Source: JAHJDS01 sp964569795 (GTDB lineage: Bacteria > Desulfobacterota > Desulfarculia > Desulfarculales > JAHJDS01). Taken from it: a stretch of 64,000 nucleotides of DNA. Below, in pieces: positions 17,982-26,984 of the stretch. The notes beneath the pieces are model-generated. The model worked only from the letters and a program-made list of their open reading frames with translations. It did not search any database and had not been told where the DNA came from. The stretch lies in assembly GCA_964569795.1 (NCBI GenBank), contig CAZMVB010000004.1, forward strand, positions 129,016 to 193,015, read 5' to 3'. A program made the translations under genes and the position numbers. The number at the start of each line of letters is the position of its first letter. Positions within the stretch are counted from its first letter, which is position 1.

Positions 17982-18363
17982 GATTCACCCATTCCGGTCC
18001 CGGGGCGCGGTCCAGGCCCCCCCCGGGACCGAAGTCGTTGCCCTTCCCACCCAGTTAATTTCTGACTTTGTTCACATTTTCCAAGACTTGTCAAGAATGA
18101 AGCCATGGTCGGCCGAAATTCAGACGACCGGTCCCTTCTTCAAGCCGGGAAGCTTATCGAGCAGCCGACCCGAGGTAGTAGCGCCGATCGGGAGTGGCGA
18201 TTAAATCCGGTGAAGTTGCAACCTAATTGGTATTGCTTTTTCCGATAGACGTTTCCCTGTCGGTCGCTATCGGTCCTTGGTCCAAATCTTGAAAGAGGCA
18301 GATCAGATTGGACGGGAAACGGTTTCAACATCGGCCAGCCAAAATTTTCAGGACGTGACGCTC
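17982..18363. other. 382-base intergenic region
   Basis: No credible gene. A TTGACA box on the minus strand near 18090 could belong to the promoter of the large gene, but no good -10 follows. A dyad CCGATAG..CTATCGG spans 18240-18272. Local base composition is more AT-rich than the genes on either side. Confidence 0.4.
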
Positions 18364-19122
18364 ATGCCTGGGATTCATGGTGGGACAAGCAAGCAGATCA
18401 GCCCCGGGACGCGACGCGCGGCAACCCTTGACCAGGGTATCGGCTCCTCTCGGCCCGGCGAAGTGGAACGTCGCTGCCCGCGTTGCGGGGGGACCAATTT
18501 CTATGGTCTGGCCGACGGACGCCTCAAGTGCCAGGCCTGCCGGGCCAGGTTCACGCCGCACAAACGCCCGGAGCATCTGGAGCGCCAGATCCGGACCGAG
18601 CTGACCTCCCTGTTCTGGCGGATGGTGCCCGCCACCCGGGCCGCGGTCCGGGTGGGCCTGAACCGCAAGACGGTTCAGCGCCACTATCGCCTGTTGCGCC
18701 AGGGCCTGGCCGCCCTGGCGGAAAGCCTGGGGCAGACCCCGGGTGCGGACTGGCGGGTGGCGGGTTATTTCTACGGACGCTGGCCCGCCCAGGCCAAGGG
18801 CATCCGGGGCGATATCCCCCTGTTCGGATTGGCACGGCGGTCGGGGTTGGTGCTGGTCATGGTGGTGCCCGCCCAGCAGGACTACCGCGGCCTGGAAATC
18901 GACTCGGTCCACTGCGTGGCCACCGCCGGCCGGGCCGACGACCGGGAAACGGCCGAGGCCTTCTGGAGTTTCTCCCGTTCCCGCCTGGGCCGGTACCAGG
19001 GCGGGTGGAAGGTCAATTTCCCCCTGTTCCTGCACGAGATGGCCTTCCGGTTCAACTGTCGCGCCCGTATTGACCCGCCTGAAGCGCTTTTTAACCTGCT
19101 GCCACAGGACCCTGATGAATGA
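18364..19122 (+). CDS. IS1595/ISXO2-like transposase-derived protein lacking the usual catalytic core
   Basis: 252 residues from the ATG at 18364 (AGGA nearby); an earlier TTG at 18277 is possible. N-terminal zinc ribbon CPRCGGTNF..LKCQACRARF is followed by a helix-turn-helix-like stretch. The C-terminal block EAFWSFSRSRLGRYQGGWK and HEMAFRFNCR matches the end of IS1595-family transposases. The usual first acidic pair (EVDE) is replaced by ADWRVAGYF, and the roughly 70-residue segment that normally carries the second Asp is shortened to about 30 residues. No terminal inverted repeats were seen around it. Either a decayed insertion sequence or a domesticated DNA-binding protein. Confidence 0.7.
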   Translation: MPGIHGGTSKQISPGTRRAATLDQGIGSSRPGEVERRCPRCGGTNFYGLADGRLKCQACRARFTPHKRPEHLERQIRTELTSLFWRMVPATRAAVRVGLNRKTVQRHYRLLRQGLAALAESLGQTPGADWRVAGYFYGRWPAQAKGIRGDIPLFGLARRSGLVLVMVVPAQQDYRGLEIDSVHCVATAGRADDRETAEAFWSFSRSRLGRYQGGWKVNFPLFLHEMAFRFNCRARIDPPEALFNLLPQDPDE

Positions 19123-19486
19123 TCCGGACGGGTTGATCCGGTCCGGCTCGCTGGTCTGTCACCATAGTCAGGGTCTCATGATCAGGATCGCCGCGGCGGT
19201 CGCCGGAAAAATTTTCCTTCATAAACGGCCCCGGAGTAAATATTGCCAGGTCAATTAAGGGGGATTGTCATCACCGCAGTTACCCCCTCGGGTCCCCCCA
19301 GCCGTCCCGCCTTATCTTGGCATTTTGATTGCCTTATTTCACCGGCCGTGGACTCACAGGCCTCCATCGGGAACCGGATCAGGCGTCAGACCATTTATCC
19401 GGACCAATAAACCGCAAACGATTGGATCGGAGGCGCCTATGGATTGACCCCGGGTAAGAGAAGCCGTCAACAAGGAGGACAAGGAA
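19123..19486. other. 364-base intergenic region upstream of the EF-hand gene
   Basis: No coding sequence supported. It contains the sigma-54-like promoter listed separately and, at its end, the AAGGAGGACAAGGA ribosome binding site of the EF-hand gene. The part nearest the transposase-like gene holds no obvious inverted repeat. Confidence 0.5.
19317..19333 (+). promoter_or_regulatory. Candidate sigma-54 (RpoN) promoter
   Basis: TTGGCATTTTGATTGCC has the invariant GG and GC separated by exactly 10 bases, fitting the -24/-12 consensus TTGGCAC-N5-TTGC with one change. It lies about 155 bases before the EF-hand protein start. No enhancer-binding protein gene is adjacent. Confidence 0.55.
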
Positions 19487-20122
19487 ATGAATGTCTCAGG
19501 AATCGGTGGGTTCGCCGGCAGCGCATCGGCCATGGGCCTGTGCCGCCCGCCGGGCCCGCGCCCGACCGATCAGGAGATGCTGGGCAAGATCTCCGACTTC
19601 CTGACCAGCCTGGACACCGATGGGAACGGCTCGGTCAGCCTGGCGGAAAGCGGTGTTTCCCAGGCCAGCTTTTCCGCAATCGACACCGACGGCAACGGTG
19701 AGATCACGGCCGAGGAGTTGTGGGCCTATCTGAAGGCCCATCACCCGCCGCACCCGTCTCTGGCGGGTCTGGTAGGGGGCGACGCCTCCAATTCGCAGTC
19801 CGCCGGAGCTGCGGCGGCCTCGGGCAACGGGTCGGTCAACCCGGAGGAAGGTGGCCTGACCCAGGCCGATTTCTCCGCAATGGACACCAACAAGGACGGG
19901 GTAGTCTCGCTGGAAGAGTTGGTGGCCTACCTGCAGGCCCATCGCCCGCCGTCTTCACAACCGGGTACGGAAACGAATGACGCCCCGGACACCGGGGCCT
20001 TGATTTTCACCCGGCAACAGGCCATCCAGGCCTACTCCGGGAAGAGAAACGAACTGGTGACGAGCCTGTTCCAGTACCTCCATAACGAGGCGCAGAAAAA
20101 CGGGCTCGACGTCACCGTCTGA
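19487..20122 (+). CDS. EF-hand calcium-binding protein
   Basis: 211 residues with three canonical EF-hand loops, DTDGNGSVSLAE (near 43), DTDGNGEITAEE (near 66) and DTNKDGVVSLEE (near 137), plus one degenerate loop (SGNGSVNPEE) that lacks the first Asp. So there are two EF-hand pairs, the third loop being dead. The N-terminus is Gly/Ala-rich, with no signal peptide seen. Predicted Ca2+ binding; target unknown. Strong ribosome binding site and a possible sigma-54 promoter upstream. Followed by a strong terminator. Confidence 0.88.
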   Translation: MNVSGIGGFAGSASAMGLCRPPGPRPTDQEMLGKISDFLTSLDTDGNGSVSLAESGVSQASFSAIDTDGNGEITAEELWAYLKAHHPPHPSLAGLVGGDASNSQSAGAAAASGNGSVNPEEGGLTQADFSAMDTNKDGVVSLEELVAYLQAHRPPSSQPGTETNDAPDTGALIFTRQQAIQAYSGKRNELVTSLFQYLHNEAQKNGLDVTV

Positions 20123-20133
20123 CCCGGGTCGGA

Positions 20134-20180
20134 CGGAGGGGGGCGACCACCCGCTGGGGCCCCCCTCCGCTCCGACTTTT
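20134..20180. terminator. Terminator between the EF-hand gene and trpA (convergent)
   Basis: Perfect 11-bp stem CGGAGGGGGGC (20134-20144) with GCCCCCCTCCG (20159-20169), 14-base loop, T5 at 20176-20180 on the plus strand. It touches the trpA stop, so it probably also ends the aromatic operon, though no T-run follows on that strand. Confidence 0.75.
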
Positions 20181-20973
20181 TATCTGATCAATCCCTGCCG
20201 TATTTGCCGGCTCAGGTCCCGGATGCGGCCGAGCCCATCGGCCAATGGATCCCCGGTCAATAACGGTTTCATCAGGGCGCTGCCGACCACCACCCCGTCG
20301 GCCACCGCGGCCAGCCGCCGGGCCTGGTCGGCCCGGGCCACGCCGAAGCCCACGGCCACGGGCAGCGCCATGGCCTGCCGCACCCGGTCGATGGCCGCCA
20401 GCCGGGACCCATCCAGGCTCAGGTCCGACCCGGTGACCCCGTCCAGGGAGACGTAATAGAGGAACCCGCTGCAGACCTCCCTGATTCGAGCCAGCCGGTC
20501 CTCGGGGGTGCCAGGCGAACACATGAAGATGGTGTCCAGCCCATGCTTCCGGGCGACGGCCAGCCAGTCCTCCGCCTCCTCGGGCGGCAGGTCGGGCACG
20601 ATCACGCCGGCCACGCCGCTGGCCGCGGCCCGGGCGGCGAACAGTTCCGGGCCCATCTGGAGGACGGGATTGTAGTAGGTCATGACCACCACCGGCGCCG
20701 TGAGCGTTGGCGCGGCCTGGCCGATCAATTCCAGGACGCCCTGGGGGGTGGCCCCGGCCGCCAGGGCCCGGTGGCTGGTGGCCTGGATGATCGGGCCGTC
20801 GGCCAGGGGATCGGAAAAGGGGATCCCGACCTCGATCACGTCCGCGCCGGATTCGTCCAGGGCGGCCATGACCGTAAGACAGGCCTCGGGGTCGGGGAAA
20901 CCGCCGGTGACATAGGGCACGTATCCGCACCGGCCCTGACGCCGGGCCTCTTCGAAGCGGCGTCCGATGACAC

Positions 20974-20977
<4 letters not shown>
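20180..20977 (-). CDS. trpA: Tryptophan synthase alpha chain
   Basis: 265 residues. Cleaves indole-3-glycerol phosphate to indole and glyceraldehyde 3-phosphate and channels indole to TrpB. Family motifs: GYVPYVTGGFPDPEACL, ESGADVIEVGIPFSDPLADGP (the Glu and Asp of the active site are in EVGIPFSDP and near VIVPDLP), and GFGVARADQARRL in the phosphate-binding region. Start overlaps the trpB stop (ATGA). Last gene of the aromatic cluster. Confidence 0.97.
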
Positions 20978-22203
<1,226 letters not shown>

Positions 22204-22769
22204 GATCTTTTTTCCCCCGAAAGATTTCGACGCCCGAGGAAACGTCCACGGCGTCGGGTTGGACCAGGTCAATGGCCCGGGTCACGTTGTCCGGGTTCAG
22301 TCCGCCGGCCAGAATGACCGGCCGCTTCCGGGACACCTCCCGGGCCAGGTTCCAGTCAAAGGTCTGGCCGGTGCCGCCCGCGGCCTGGGCCGAAAATGTG
22401 TCCAGAAGCAGCAGGCAGCCGGGATAAGATTCGGTCGCCGGCGGCCGGCCGTCGCCCACGCCCACGGCCTTGATCACCCGGCGGCCGAAGGCCTGGGCCT
22501 GGGCCTCGGTCTCTTGGCCGTGAAGCTGGATCAGGTCCAGGCCGCAGTGGCCCATGATCTGAAGCACCACGTGCCGGGGCTGATCGACGAAGACGCCGAC
22601 CGTGGTCACCAGGGGCGGCAGCCGGCGGACGATCTGGCGCACCGCCTCCGGCTCGACCCGGCGGGGCGATTCGGCGAACACGAACCCCAGGGCGTCCGCC
22701 CCCAGCCGGGCCGCGGCCAGGGCGTCCTCGAGGTTGGTCAGGCCGCAGATCTTCACCCTGACCATCGTT

Positions 22770-23561
22770 TCACCCAGCACCCGCCAGGCCGCGCAGGGCG
22801 GCCACGGGATCGGAGGCCCGCATCAGGGCGCTGCCCACCAGAAAGGCGTCCAGACCCCCGGCCTTCAAACGGGCCACGTCGGCCGGGGTGCTGATGCCGC
22901 TTTCGGCCACGACCAGCACCTGGCGCGGAATCAGCGGACGCATCTCGAGGCAGGTCTCCAGATCGACCTCCAGGGTTCGCAAGTCGCGGTTGTTGACGCC
23001 GATCAGCGGCGGATCGATTTCCAGGACGGCCGGAAGCTCCCGGGCGTGATGGACCTCGACCAGGGGCGTCAGGCCCAGGTCCCGGGCCGCGCCATACAGT
23101 TTGCGCAGCCGGTCCGGCTCCAGGGCGGCGGCGATGAGCAGGACCGCGTCCGCGCCCATGGCCCGGGCCTCGACCAGTTGGACCTCGTCAATGACAAAAT
23201 CCTTGCGCAGGACCGGCAGGTCGCAGGCCGCCCTGGCCCGCTCGAGGTCCTCGGCCGAGCCCTGGAAAAACCGCTGGTCGGTCAGGACCGAGACCGCGGC
23301 CGCGCCGCCGGCCTGGTAGTCGGCGGCCGCCCGCGCCGGGTCGGTCTCCGCCCGCAGGGTCCCGGCCGAGGGCGAGCCGCGCTTGATCTCGGCGATGATC
23401 GGCACTCCGTTCGCCCGGCGCAGGGTCGCCGCGAGGTCTCGGGGCGGGGGAGACTCGCCGGCGCGACGCTCCAGGTCGGCCCGGGCCGCCCGCCCGGTCA
23501 GGGCCGCCACCTCTTGCCGCTTGTGGGCCAGAATCCGCCCCAGTACGCCCGGGTTCGCCAC
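22770..23561 (-). CDS. trpC: Indole-3-glycerol phosphate synthase
   Basis: 263 residues. Ring-closes CdRP to indole-3-glycerol phosphate. Motifs: PIIAEIKRGSPSAGTL with the catalytic Glu and Lys, VSVLTDQRFFQGS, LPVLRKDFVIDEVQ with Lys, IGVNNRDLRTLEVD, and VAESGISTPADV. Single-domain enzyme, not fused to TrpF. Starts one base after the trpD stop. Confidence 0.97.
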   Translation of the reverse strand: MANPGVLGRILAHKRQEVAALTGRAARADLERRAGESPPPRDLAATLRRANGVPIIAEIKRGSPSAGTLRAETDPARAAADYQAGGAAAVSVLTDQRFFQGSAEDLERARAACDLPVLRKDFVIDEVQLVEARAMGADAVLLIAAALEPDRLRKLYGAARDLGLTPLVEVHHARELPAVLEIDPPLIGVNNRDLRTLEVDLETCLEMRPLIPRQVLVVAESGISTPADVARLKAGGLDAFLVGSALMRASDPVAALRGLAGAG

Positions 23562-23562
23562 G

Positions 23563-24609
23563 TCAGGCCTCGGCCAGCCGGGGGGCCATCTGGTTGGTCA
23601 GCGCCACCAGGGCCTCGAGCTTGGCCCGGGCCTCCCCGGAGTCGATGGCCGCGGCGGCCAGGGCCGCGCCCTCGCGGAAATCCCCGGCCAGGTCGGCCGC
23701 CACCAGGGCCACGGCGGCGTTCATCAGGACCATGTCCCGCCGGGCGCCCGGCCGGCCGTCCAGGACGTCCAGGCACTGGTCGCGGCAGGCCTCCGGATCG
23801 CCGCCCCGGATGTCGTCCAGCCCGGCCCGCGGCAGACCCAGGTCCTCGGGGGTGAGGACCATTTCGCGGATGCGGCCGTCCTTCAGCCGGGCCATCCGGG
23901 TCGCCCCGGTGATGGTCACCTCGTCCAGACCGCCCTCGCCATGGACCACAAAGGCGCTGTCCGTGCCCAGCCGGCGCAGCACCTCGGCCACCCGGGGTAC
24001 CAGTCCGGATTCGTAAACCCCGACCACCAGGACCGAGGCGCCGGCCGGATTGGTCAGGGGACCGAGCAGGTTGAACACGGTCCGCAGGCCGATCTCGCGG
24101 CGGGGAGTCGCGGCGTGACGCATGGCCGGGTGCAGCCGCGGGGCGTACATGAAGCCCAGACCCACCCGGTCGATGCAGGCCGCGATCTGGATGGGCAGGA
24201 GGTCCAGGGACACCCCCAGGGCCTCCAGCAGGTCGGCGCTGCCGCAGGACCCGGACACCGCCCGGTTGCCGTGCTTGGCCACCCGGACCCCGGCCCCGGC
24301 CAGGACCAGGGCGGTCGTGGTCGAGACGTTGAACGTCCGGGCCCCGTCACCGCCCGTGCCCACCACGTCGATCAGGGGCGGGCCCGCCGGGTCCGACCCG
24401 CCGGGCACCGCCGTGGCCCGGGCCCGCATCACCCGGGCCGCGCCGGTGATCTCGTCCAGGCTCTCGCCCTTGAACCGCAGGGCCACCAGCAGGGCCCCGA
24501 TCTGGGCCGGCGTGGCCCGGCCGTCCATGATCGTCTCCATGGCCGCCATCATCTCGGCCTCGGTCAGGTCCCGGCCGGAAGCGGCCTTGGCTATGGCCTG
24601 CCGTAACAT
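23563..24609 (-). CDS. trpD: Anthranilate phosphoribosyltransferase
   Basis: 348 residues. Transfers phosphoribose from PRPP to anthranilate. The PRPP-binding loop DVVGTGGDGARTFNVST is intact, and VAKHGNRAVSGSCGSADLLEALG and NLLGPLTNPAGA are family signatures. Not fused to TrpG, which is 7 kb upstream next to trpE. Good ribosome binding site AAGGAGG. First gene after the tandem attenuators, so the whole trpDCFBA block is under their control. Confidence 0.97.
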   Translation of the reverse strand: MLRQAIAKAASGRDLTEAEMMAAMETIMDGRATPAQIGALLVALRFKGESLDEITGAARVMRARATAVPGGSDPAGPPLIDVVGTGGDGARTFNVSTTTALVLAGAGVRVAKHGNRAVSGSCGSADLLEALGVSLDLLPIQIAACIDRVGLGFMYAPRLHPAMRHAATPRREIGLRTVFNLLGPLTNPAGASVLVVGVYESGLVPRVAEVLRRLGTDSAFVVHGEGGLDEVTITGATRMARLKDGRIREMVLTPEDLGLPRAGLDDIRGGDPEACRDQCLDVLDGRPGARRDMVLMNAAVALVAADLAGDFREGAALAAAAIDSGEARAKLEALVALTNQMAPRLAEA

Positions 24610-24631
24610 CTCGTTTCCTCCTTGTTCTCAC

Positions 24632-24669
24632 AAAAAAAAGCCGCGAACGGTTGGTGATCCGTCCGCGGC
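24632..24669 (-). terminator. Second (trpD-proximal) trp attenuator terminator
   Basis: Stem GCCGCGGACGG / CCGTtCGCGGC with one mismatch and an 8-base loop, followed on the minus strand by eight T residues and 22 bases later by the trpD ATG. A competing pairing is possible between CCGTCC in leader peptide 2 and GGACGG of this stem. Confidence 0.8.
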
Positions 24670-24696
24670 CCGGGTGTCTTTGATAAAAAAATGACC

Positions 24697-24789
24697 TCAG
24701 GGCGGGACGGACCTCTGGCGCCGGCGCCAGGTCCAGGCCCGCCACTCCTGAAGGCCCATGTCAGCCGTTTGCCAGGTCGGTTGATTCAT
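24697..24789 (-). CDS. Trp-rich leader peptide 2 of the trpDCFBA tandem attenuator
   Basis: 30 codons with four Trp: MNQPTW near the start, then QEWRAWTWRRR. Ends 27 bases before the second terminator. The ATG at 24789 has GGGAG touching it and GTGGAG about 12 bases away; an internal ATG at residue 11 would still give three Trp in 20 codons. The Trp codons run into a 16-base palindrome CTGGCGCCGGCGCCAG. Function by analogy with trpL: ribosome stalling at TGG when charged tRNA-Trp is scarce. Start uncertain, role likely. Confidence 0.75.
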   Translation of the reverse strand: MNQPTWQTADMGLQEWRAWTWRRRQRSVPP

Positions 24790-24807
24790 CTCCCGGAATT
24801 TCTCCAC

Positions 24808-24837
24808 AAAAAAACCGCGGGCTTTTTTGGCCCGCGG
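24808..24837 (-). terminator. First trp attenuator terminator
   Basis: Perfect 8-bp stem CCGCGGGC / GCCCGCGG with a 7-base loop, then seven T residues on the minus strand; flanking A/T can extend the stem. Antiterminator alternative: GGTCCGCCCTTT (24873-24884, in leader 1 just after the Trp codons) can pair with AAAGCCGCGGGCC (24829-24841), which contains the 5' arm of the terminator. Confidence 0.85.
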
Positions 24838-24860
24838 CTTTGGTCGTCGATCAGAACGGC

Positions 24861-24935
24861 TCAGACTCCCCCAAAGGGCGGACCTTTCTGCCACCAGTAG
24901 CGCCACCAGTTATTCCGGGAAGTCACGAACGTCAT
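24861..24935 (-). CDS. trpL: Trp-rich leader peptide 1 of the trpDCFBA tandem attenuator
   Basis: 24 codons with four Trp in six positions (NNWWRYWWQK), ending GPPFGGV. GAGGA ribosome binding site about 8 bases before the ATG at 24935, and a promoter 30 bases further up. The sequence right after the Trp codons is the antiterminator arm, and the terminator follows 24 bases after the stop. This is the arrangement of a classical trp attenuator. Too short for routine gene finders. Confidence 0.88.
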   Translation of the reverse strand: MTFVTSRNNWWRYWWQKGPPFGGV

Positions 24936-24966
24936 GGTTTCGTCCTCGTCCAAAGCTTATTTTTTA

Positions 24967-24995
24967 ATTAAAACATACTTGTTTCCTTCAGTCAA
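24967..24995 (-). promoter_or_regulatory. Internal promoter for leader-trpDCFBA
   Basis: TTGACT (24990-24995), 17-base spacer, TTTAAT (24967-24972), located directly after the tyrA stop codon and placing the transcript start about 25 bases before leader peptide 1. It would let trpDCFBA be expressed apart from the upstream aromatic genes. Confidence 0.6.
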
Positions 24996-24999
24996 TGAC

Positions 25000-25836
25000 T
25001 TATCCAACGACTCTGGCCGCAGCCTCAATCATCTCTATAAGGGCCGGACGATCCCCGGTTTCCAGCCAGGCGATCACGTCCTGGAGGGATCGGCCCAGCA
25101 CCCGCAAGACCTCGAGCAGGTGCGGGTTGTTCAGGGCCAGGTCCGCGTAGAGTTCAGGCGGCTGGCCGGACTGTCTGGCCAGCAAGGACAGCAGCGTCCG
25201 GAACCAGGGCCCCGAGACGTCCCCGCGGGCGGCCGGCTCGTAGCCGACGGCGCCCAGGGTCCAGCCCAGGCAGGACAACCAGAGGTGCCTCAGGGACTGG
25301 ACCTGGGCCATCAACCGGTCGTGCTCGTCGGGCTCGATGACCGCGACCCGGGCCCCCTGCCTCCTGAGGTAGCGATTCAGCCGGACCCACCACCGCCGGC
25401 CCCGGGCGGGACAGGCGAAGACCACCCGTCCGGCCGCCGAATCCGCGTCCGGACCGAACAGGGGGTGGAGCCCGATGACCTCGCCCCGGGCGTGGGCCAG
25501 CATTTTTTGTAACGGGGCCTGCTTGAGGGAGGTCACGTCCATGACCACCCCGGCGGGATCGGTGTGGGGCCCGATCAGGCGCATCACCGCCTCGACCTCG
25601 GTCACCGGGACCGCCAGGACGATCACCGGGCAGGCCCGGGCCAGGTCGGCCAGCAGGTCCCCGTCGCCCCGGTCCGCGGTCACGATCCCGTGGCCCCGCT
25701 CCCCCAGAAAACCGGTGAGCCAACGGCCCATCCGGCCTTGTCCGCCGATGACCCCCACCCGGACCTGGGCAAACGGGGGCTCCTCGGCCCGGTCGGCCTC
25801 GAATGACGCCAAATCCACATGAGCCGGCGAAGACAT
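25000..25836 (-). CDS. tyrA: Prephenate dehydrogenase (TyrA type)
   Basis: 278 residues from the ATG at 25836, two bases after the pheA stop; the longer frame upstream is rejected because it lies inside pheA. N-terminal NAD(P)-binding motif VGVIGGQGRMGRWLTGF, then VIVLAVPVTEVEAVM, MDVTSLKQAPLQKM and the substrate-binding HPLFGPDADS. The arrangement matches the E. coli-like GGQGRMG class but without a fused chorismate mutase. Converts prephenate to 4-hydroxyphenylpyruvate (or arogenate to Tyr). Cofactor not assigned. Confidence 0.92.
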   Translation of the reverse strand: MSSPAHVDLASFEADRAEEPPFAQVRVGVIGGQGRMGRWLTGFLGERGHGIVTADRGDGDLLADLARACPVIVLAVPVTEVEAVMRLIGPHTDPAGVVMDVTSLKQAPLQKMLAHARGEVIGLHPLFGPDADSAAGRVVFACPARGRRWWVRLNRYLRRQGARVAVIEPDEHDRLMAQVQSLRHLWLSCLGWTLGAVGYEPAARGDVSGPWFRTLLSLLARQSGQPPELYADLALNNPHLLEVLRVLGRSLQDVIAWLETGDRPALIEMIEAAARVVG

Positions 25837-25838
25837 GA

Positions 25839-26960
25839 TCAAGACCCCCTTTCCATGGGGTAGGACCCCAGGACCTTCAACCACTCGACCTCCCGGCTCA
25901 TCTCCTCCAGGGCGGTCGCCAGATCGTCTGCGAGGCGGTGTCCGGCCACGTCCGCGGAAAAGACGTACTCCCAGGGACGATCCTTGATCGGGCGCGAGCC
26001 GATAAAGGTCAGGTTCAATCCCTGACGGGCCAGGGCGGCCAGGGCCCGGTGAAGCGAGCCGGGCTGGTGCTTGACCACGAACAGGAGCGACGTCTTGTCC
26101 CGGCCGGTGGGCGGGCAGTCGCCGGGCGCGATCATCAGGAACCGGGTGCAGTTGTCCGAATAATCCTGGATCCCCCGGGCCAGGACCTGGAGGCCGTAGC
26201 GCTCGGCCGCCGGCTCCCAGCCGATGGCCGCCGCGCCGATCCGGTCGGCGGCCCGCCGGACCGCGTTGGCCGTGCTCCAGTCCTCCTCGAACGTCACCCC
26301 AGGCAGGTTCCGCCGCAGCCACCCCTGGCACTGATCCAGGGCCTGGCGGTGCGAATAGACCACCTCGATCCGGTCCAGGTCCGGCTGATTGGCCATCAGG
26401 GCGTGGCTGACGTTACAAAAGACCTCGCCGCAGACCCGGAGCCGGGTTTTCAGGAACAGGTCATAGGTGGAACCGACGCTCCCCTGGTTCGAGTTCTCGA
26501 CCGGCACCAGCCCGACCTGGCAGCGGCCCCCGGCCACCTCGTTGAAGACGTCCGGGATCGAGACCTGGGGCGACAGCCCGCAGGACCTCCCGAAACGCCC
26601 CCGGGCCGCCTGGTGGCTGAACGAGAATTCGGGGCCCAGGTAGGCCACCGTCAGGTCCCCCTGGAGGGCGCGGCAGGCGGAGATGATCTCCCCGAAAATC
26701 GCCGCCAGGGACCCGGCGGGCAGCGGACCCGGATTGTCCTCGGTCAGCCGGCCCAGGACCTCGCTCTCCCGGTGGGGCAGGAAAAAGGTTTCCCCGGCCG
26801 CGCCCTTGCATTGTTTGATCTCGAGGGCGTGTTCGGCCCGCTGATTGATCAGCCGGGCGATTTGCCGGTCGAGCCGGTCGATGCTCAGGCGGTGATGCTC
26901 GATCTCCCCCGGACCGTCCGGCCGCGTCCGGGGAGCAATGACTTCACTGGCGTCGCTCAT
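25839..26960 (-). CDS. pheA: Bifunctional chorismate mutase/prephenate dehydratase (P-protein)
   Basis: 373 residues. The AroQ chorismate mutase domain (about 20-105) has HRLSIDRLDRQIARLINQR and HREREV-like HRESEVLGRL. The prephenate dehydratase domain starts at TVAYLGPEFSFSHQAA, with VENSNQGSVGSTYDLFL and the catalytic NCTRF motif. A C-terminal ACT domain (about 280-365) has KHQPGSLHRALAAL and GSRPIKDRPWEYVFSAD; it normally binds Phe for feedback inhibition. Makes phenylpyruvate from chorismate. Lies 24 bases after the second aroF and directly before tyrA. Confidence 0.96.
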   Translation of the reverse strand: MSDASEVIAPRTRPDGPGEIEHHRLSIDRLDRQIARLINQRAEHALEIKQCKGAAGETFFLPHRESEVLGRLTEDNPGPLPAGSLAAIFGEIISACRALQGDLTVAYLGPEFSFSHQAARGRFGRSCGLSPQVSIPDVFNEVAGGRCQVGLVPVENSNQGSVGSTYDLFLKTRLRVCGEVFCNVSHALMANQPDLDRIEVVYSHRQALDQCQGWLRRNLPGVTFEEDWSTANAVRRAADRIGAAAIGWEPAAERYGLQVLARGIQDYSDNCTRFLMIAPGDCPPTGRDKTSLLFVVKHQPGSLHRALAALARQGLNLTFIGSRPIKDRPWEYVFSADVAGHRLADDLATALEEMSREVEWLKVLGSYPMERGS

Positions 26961-26984
26961 GGTCTCGTCTCCACGTGTCCGGCC

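Noticed and set aside
24697..24906. 69-codon frame covering both trp attenuators as one protein
   Set aside because: It spans the first terminator and part of leader 1 out of frame; only the part after the internal ATG (24789) makes sense, as leader peptide 2.
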